From assembly GCA_009885415.1 (NCBI GenBank), contig VFKU01000657.1, positions 1 through 8,287 on the forward strand: a stretch of 8,287 nt of DNA, written 5' to 3'. Position 1 is the first letter of the stretch; each line of letters opens with the position of its first letter. Below the pieces are notes generated by a model that saw only the letters and a program-made list of their open reading frames with translations, was not told the origin of the DNA and made no database searches. Position numbers and translations under genes: made by a program. The DNA comes from Rhodothermota bacterium (GTDB lineage: Bacteria > Hydrogenedentota > Hydrogenedentia > Hydrogenedentales > GCA-2746185). Of the stretch, positions 6,469 to 8,287 are shown piece after piece.

Positions 6469-6619
6469 TCTTTGGACTGCGGCAGCGATAGCTGCCGCTT
6501 TTCTTAAGCCCAGCGGAGCTGGGCGGCGTCGCTCCGATTTCTTGGTTTTCCGCGCGAGCGCCCGCCGGAGCTTTGCTCCGGCGTACAAAGCGGCAGCTAT
6601 CGCTGCCGCAGTCCAAAGA
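6469..6619. repeat. 151-bp composite palindromic element (REP/BIME- or MITE-like)
   Basis: The ends, 6469-6501 and 6587-6619, are perfect 33-bp inverted repeats. Each end is itself a hairpin (8-bp stem GCGGCAGC/GCTGCCGC, loop GATA or TATC). Between them lie GCCCAGC-GGA-GCTGGGC (6508-6524) and a 9-bp stem of CGCCGGAGC with its complement around TTT (6563-6583). All four hairpins close on AGC...GCT. The element starts 15 bp after the lipase stop and ends 38 bp before the phasin promoter motif. No flanking target-site duplication is visible. It has no transposase gene, so it would be a non-autonomous, dispersed element. RAYT-linked REP/BIME repeats are the closest known layout. That assignment is inference, as no second copy is present in the window. 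Confidence 0.8.
6479..6505 (+). terminator. Intrinsic terminator of the lipase gene, inside the palindromic element
   Basis: A GC-rich 8-bp stem (6479-6486 with 6491-6498, loop GATA) is followed directly by TTTTCTT. It lies 26 bp after the lipase stop. The mirror-image copy at the right end (6590-6609) would form the same hairpin on the minus strand, followed by TTTGT, so the element could stop transcripts from both sides. Confidence 0.6.
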
Positions 6620-6656
6620 GGGGCCCGTTCATGTACCATTCCGTCGATGTAGAGAC

Positions 6657-6662
6657 TATACT
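6657..6662 (+). promoter_or_regulatory. Candidate -10 element (TATACT) for the phasin-GNAT unit
   Basis: TATACT ends 45 bp before the phasin ATG and just after the palindromic element. The hexamer at the -35 distance (TACCAT, 6634-6639) is weak. The shared hexamer and spacing with the other plus-strand genes is the main support. Confidence 0.35.
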
Positions 6663-6707
6663 TGTCGGCGGTTCTTCGACCCATACCACTCAGGCAGAGG
6701 ACACGAT

Positions 6708-7127
6708 ATGACGACTTCCGATTCGAGCGAGAAAATGAACCCGGCCCGGCGCGCCGCCGAATGGACGCGCGAGGCGGGGCGCACCCGCACGGCGGACATG
6801 GCGCTGGGGATGATCGAATTGCAGCGCAAGACTTTCGTCGCGAGTCTGCGCGGCGTCGGCAAGCTGCAAGAGCAGACCGGCAAGATGTTGCATAAAGTCG
6901 CGCAGAACGCTTCGTGGGTGCCGGATGAAGGCCGGCAGGTGGTCGATGAATGGACCAAGGCGACCAGCCGCGGCCGCGAAGATTTTCAGAAGACGATGGA
7001 GAAAAGTTTCGATTTGCTCTCGCACTATTTCCGTCGTGTGAAGAAGGGCGCGCCGGCCGCAAAGCCGGCCGCCAAGCGCAAACCGCGCGCCGCAGCGAAG
7101 AAGAAGGCTGCCGCGCCCGAGAGTTGA
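6708..7127 (+). CDS. Phasin-like granule-associated protein with histone-H1-like tail
   Basis: This 139-residue protein has two parts. Residues about 15-110 are predicted helical and rich in polar heptads (IELQRKTFVASLRGVGKLQE, then VVDEWTKATSRGRE and FQKTMEKSFDLL), as in phasins that coat storage granules. Residues 110-139 are a Lys/Ala/Pro tail with AAKPAAKRKP and AAKKKAA, like the DNA-binding tails of PhaF and histone H1. The combination suggests a protein that coats inclusions, and the tail may tie them to DNA. There is no signal peptide or membrane segment. The ATG at 6708 has GAGGA 6 nt upstream. The frame is open further upstream, but that part is encoded by the palindromic element and looks non-genuine. 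GNAT copy 2 follows 31 bp later, probably on the same transcript. With WS/DGAT nearby, neutral-lipid droplets are a likelier cargo than PHA. A generic coiled-coil or nucleoid-associated protein is the alternative. Confidence 0.65.
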   Translation: MTTSDSSEKMNPARRAAEWTREAGRTRTADMALGMIELQRKTFVASLRGVGKLQEQTGKMLHKVAQNASWVPDEGRQVVDEWTKATSRGREDFQKTMEKSFDLLSHYFRRVKKGAPAAKPAAKRKPRAAAKKKAAAPES

Positions 7128-7158
7128 AGTCCGCCCTGAGGAACGAGGAGCCGTCCGC

Positions 7159-7743
7159 GTGATGGAAAAGACACTCAAAGAAGCCGCCCTTCCGGAATTC
7201 TGGTACCCCGTCACCGAACAAATCGGCCGGCATCCGATTACGTTCAAGTTGATGCGTCCGCAGGACGAGGCGACGGTCGAGCAGGCGGTGCTGAAATTCG
7301 CACAGAGTTTGCCCGCCGGCGATCTCGTGTTCTTGCGCATGGATATCACGCAGCCGGACGTCGTCCGCGAATGGGTCGAAAATATCTTGCGTGGCCGGAC
7401 GATCACGGTGCTCGCGGAAGAGAACGGCGAAGTCGTGGGCTATGGAAACCTGCACCTGAGCAAGCTCCAATGGACCCGCCACATCGGCGAAATCCGCGTG
7501 CTGGTCGGCGCGAAGTTCCGCGGGCTGGGCGTGGGCGAGCGCATCGTCGAGGAGTTGAAGAAAATCGCCCAGGAACTGGGCCTGTTGCGCGTCGTGGCGC
7601 ACATCGCCTCGAACCAGCCCCGCGTGCGCGCCATGTTCGAGCGCCTCGATTTCCACGCCGAGGCCTTGCTGACGGACTGGCTTAAAGACCGAAATCATCA
7701 GAAGCACGATCTCGTGATCATGTCGCACGAAATCGACGGGTAA
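7159..7743 (+). CDS. GNAT-family N-acetyltransferase, copy 2
   Basis: This 194-residue protein has a GNAT fold at about residues 28-170. RHIGEIRVLV (107-116) leads into the acetyl-CoA pyrophosphate loop KFRGLGVGERI (119-129). QPRVRAMFERLDFHAEA (153-169) closes the fold. It is the paralog of the protein at 3173-3748, with the same EWV..I.RGRT.TVLAE block (71-87) and a matching C-terminal LVIMSH motif (185-190). The acceptor is unknown, and both copies could modify proteins or small amines. GAGGAG ends 8 nt before the GTG at 7159, and an ATG follows immediately at 7162. Either start changes the product by one residue. The gene follows the phasin by 31 bp, suggesting one transcript. It converges on the ABC1 gene with 11 bp between stops. 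Confidence 0.88.
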   Translation: MMEKTLKEAALPEFWYPVTEQIGRHPITFKLMRPQDEATVEQAVLKFAQSLPAGDLVFLRMDITQPDVVREWVENILRGRTITVLAEENGEVVGYGNLHLSKLQWTRHIGEIRVLVGAKFRGLGVGERIVEELKKIAQELGLLRVVAHIASNQPRVRAMFERLDFHAEALLTDWLKDRNHQKHDLVIMSHEIDG

Positions 7744-7754
7744 TTGCGGAACAC

Positions 7755-8287
7755 CTATCCTTTTTCAGGCTCCGCCCTCGCGCCGGGATCGCTCAGCGAA
7801 TGGCGCAAATACTTCGCCACGGTAAGCGGCGTGCCGAGATAGAGCTTGAGCAGATCCGCATTCGACAGGTGCGTCGCGAAGCTCTTCGACCATGGCAGCG
7901 AGACATAACGCCGAGGCCATTCGAGAAAGAGACGCAGCAGCGCCTCGCGCAAGAAGACGCGGCGAATCGAACAGTTCGGATCGATGTCCTTCACCACGCC
8001 GTCGAGCGTGAACAGGCTCTTGCGGAGCAGTACAAGATTGGCCGGGAATCGCACGTCTGCGCCCATCAAGTCCTCGAAAAGCGAGGTGAACCACGAGGGC
8101 CCGGGAATCTGTTCGCGGCGGACGCGCCGCAGCGAGGCGCGCACGACTTCTTCGACTGCGGCCTCGTCGGTGATCTGCGTCGAGAGTCGGCGGACGGCGG
8201 CCACGACACGCCGCGCGCTCAGGCTGATCGCGCCCATGAAAATCTCCGCGAGCTGCTCGCGTTCGCGCTTCGACAGTTGTCCCGCCA
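7755..8287 (-). CDS. ABC1/UbiB-family atypical kinase, C-terminal part (truncated by window edge)
   Basis: The frame is open from the right window edge to a TAG at 7757, giving 177 codons of the C-terminal end. An ATG at 8237 is internal, because AGQLSKREREQLAEIF reads straight into it and fits the family pattern 'G.Ls...R..l..lf'. VLLRKSLFTLDGVVKDIDPN is the conserved ABC1 segment 'lRk.l.tLDGV...LDP'. ABC1 proteins are atypical kinase/ATPase-fold proteins linked to isoprenoid-quinone synthesis and lipid homeostasis. The catalytic N-terminal motifs (KxGQ, ATP-binding site) lie outside the window. Two hydrophobic C-terminal helices, usual in UbiB, are not evident; the tail ends in a polar stretch. 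Whether it is UbiB proper or another ABC1 paralog cannot be decided from this end. Confidence 0.85.
   Translation of the reverse strand, partial: AGQLSKREREQLAEIFMGAISLSARRVVAAVRRLSTQITDEAAVEEVVRASLRRVRREQIPGPSWFTSLFEDLMGADVRFPANLVLLRKSLFTLDGVVKDIDPNCSIRRVFLREALLRLFLEWPRRYVSLPWSKSFATHLSNADLLKLYLGTPLTVAKYLRHSLSDPGARAEPEKG

Noticed and set aside
6469..6619. CRISPR array or riboswitch interpretation of the repeat region
   Set aside because: There are no regularly spaced direct repeats. The arms are inverted, and the structure is fully explained by nested palindromes without a conserved aptamer pattern.
6404..6652. Short plus-strand frame whose product contains AAAIAAA twice
   Set aside because: It is the translation of the inverted repeat arms and hairpins, overlapping the lipase end. 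The repeat stays open in several frames, so such peptides may appear in databases as false hypothetical proteins.
5617..7127. A polyhydroxyalkanoate operon (depolymerase plus phasin)
   Set aside because: There is no PHA synthase, and the hydrolase has the GHSLGG lipase elbow rather than an identifiable PHA depolymerase domain. The WS/DGAT makes neutral lipid a better fit.
5539..7728. 729-codon open frame on the minus strand
   Set aside because: It is antisense to the lipase, phasin and GNAT copy 2, all of which have clear motifs. Its translation has no recognisable domain and runs through the palindromic element. It is a by-product of high GC.
7744..7790. Terminator between GNAT copy 2 and the ABC1 gene
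   Set aside because: A CCTTTTT run is present at 7759-7765, but no stem longer than about 3 bp precedes it on either strand.

Overview
This window reads as ordinary chromosomal DNA from a GC-rich, Gram-negative bacterium. The support is a secreted sulfatase with a Sec-type signal peptide, a C-terminal ABC1/UbiB-type fragment, a wax ester synthase/DGAT acyltransferase, a phasin-like protein with a histone-H1-like tail, and Shine-Dalgarno-led ATG and GTG starts. The mix would suit an uncultured deltaproteobacterial-type lineage or a relative. The sequence alone cannot fix the taxon, and no rRNA, tRNA or phage gene is present.

Layout: (1) 1-526, minus, the N-terminal part of an ArnT/PMT-like membrane glycosyltransferase running off the left edge. 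(2) 748-2181, plus, a secreted type I sulfatase. (3) 2211-3017, minus, a short-chain dehydrogenase. (4) 3173-3748, plus, GNAT acetyltransferase copy 1. (5) 3753-5336, minus, a WS/DGAT. (6) 5617-6453, plus, an alpha/beta-hydrolase lipase with a cysteine patch, diverging from the WS/DGAT across a region with two dyad symmetries. (7) 6469-6619, a 151-bp composite palindromic element with perfect 33-bp inverted ends, probably a REP/BIME or MITE-like repeat that also supplies a terminator. (8) 6708-7127, plus, a phasin-like protein, followed 31 bp later by GNAT copy 2 (7159-7743). (9) 7755-8287, minus, the C-terminal end of an ABC1/UbiB-family protein running off the right edge. The longest gene-free stretch is 254 bp (6454-6707), and most of it is the palindromic element.

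The central part (3173-7743) looks like a small neutral-lipid neighbourhood: an enzyme that makes wax esters or triacylglycerol, a lipase-like hydrolase that could mobilise them, and a granule-coating-type protein. Two GNAT paralogs, about half identical over their shared C-terminal two thirds, lie on either side of the WS/DGAT-lipase-phasin block. The functional grouping is inference; gene identities rest on visible motifs. No PHA synthase is present, so a classical PHA operon is not supported. The most unusual non-coding item is the palindromic element, whose four nested hairpins all close on an AGC...GCT apex.
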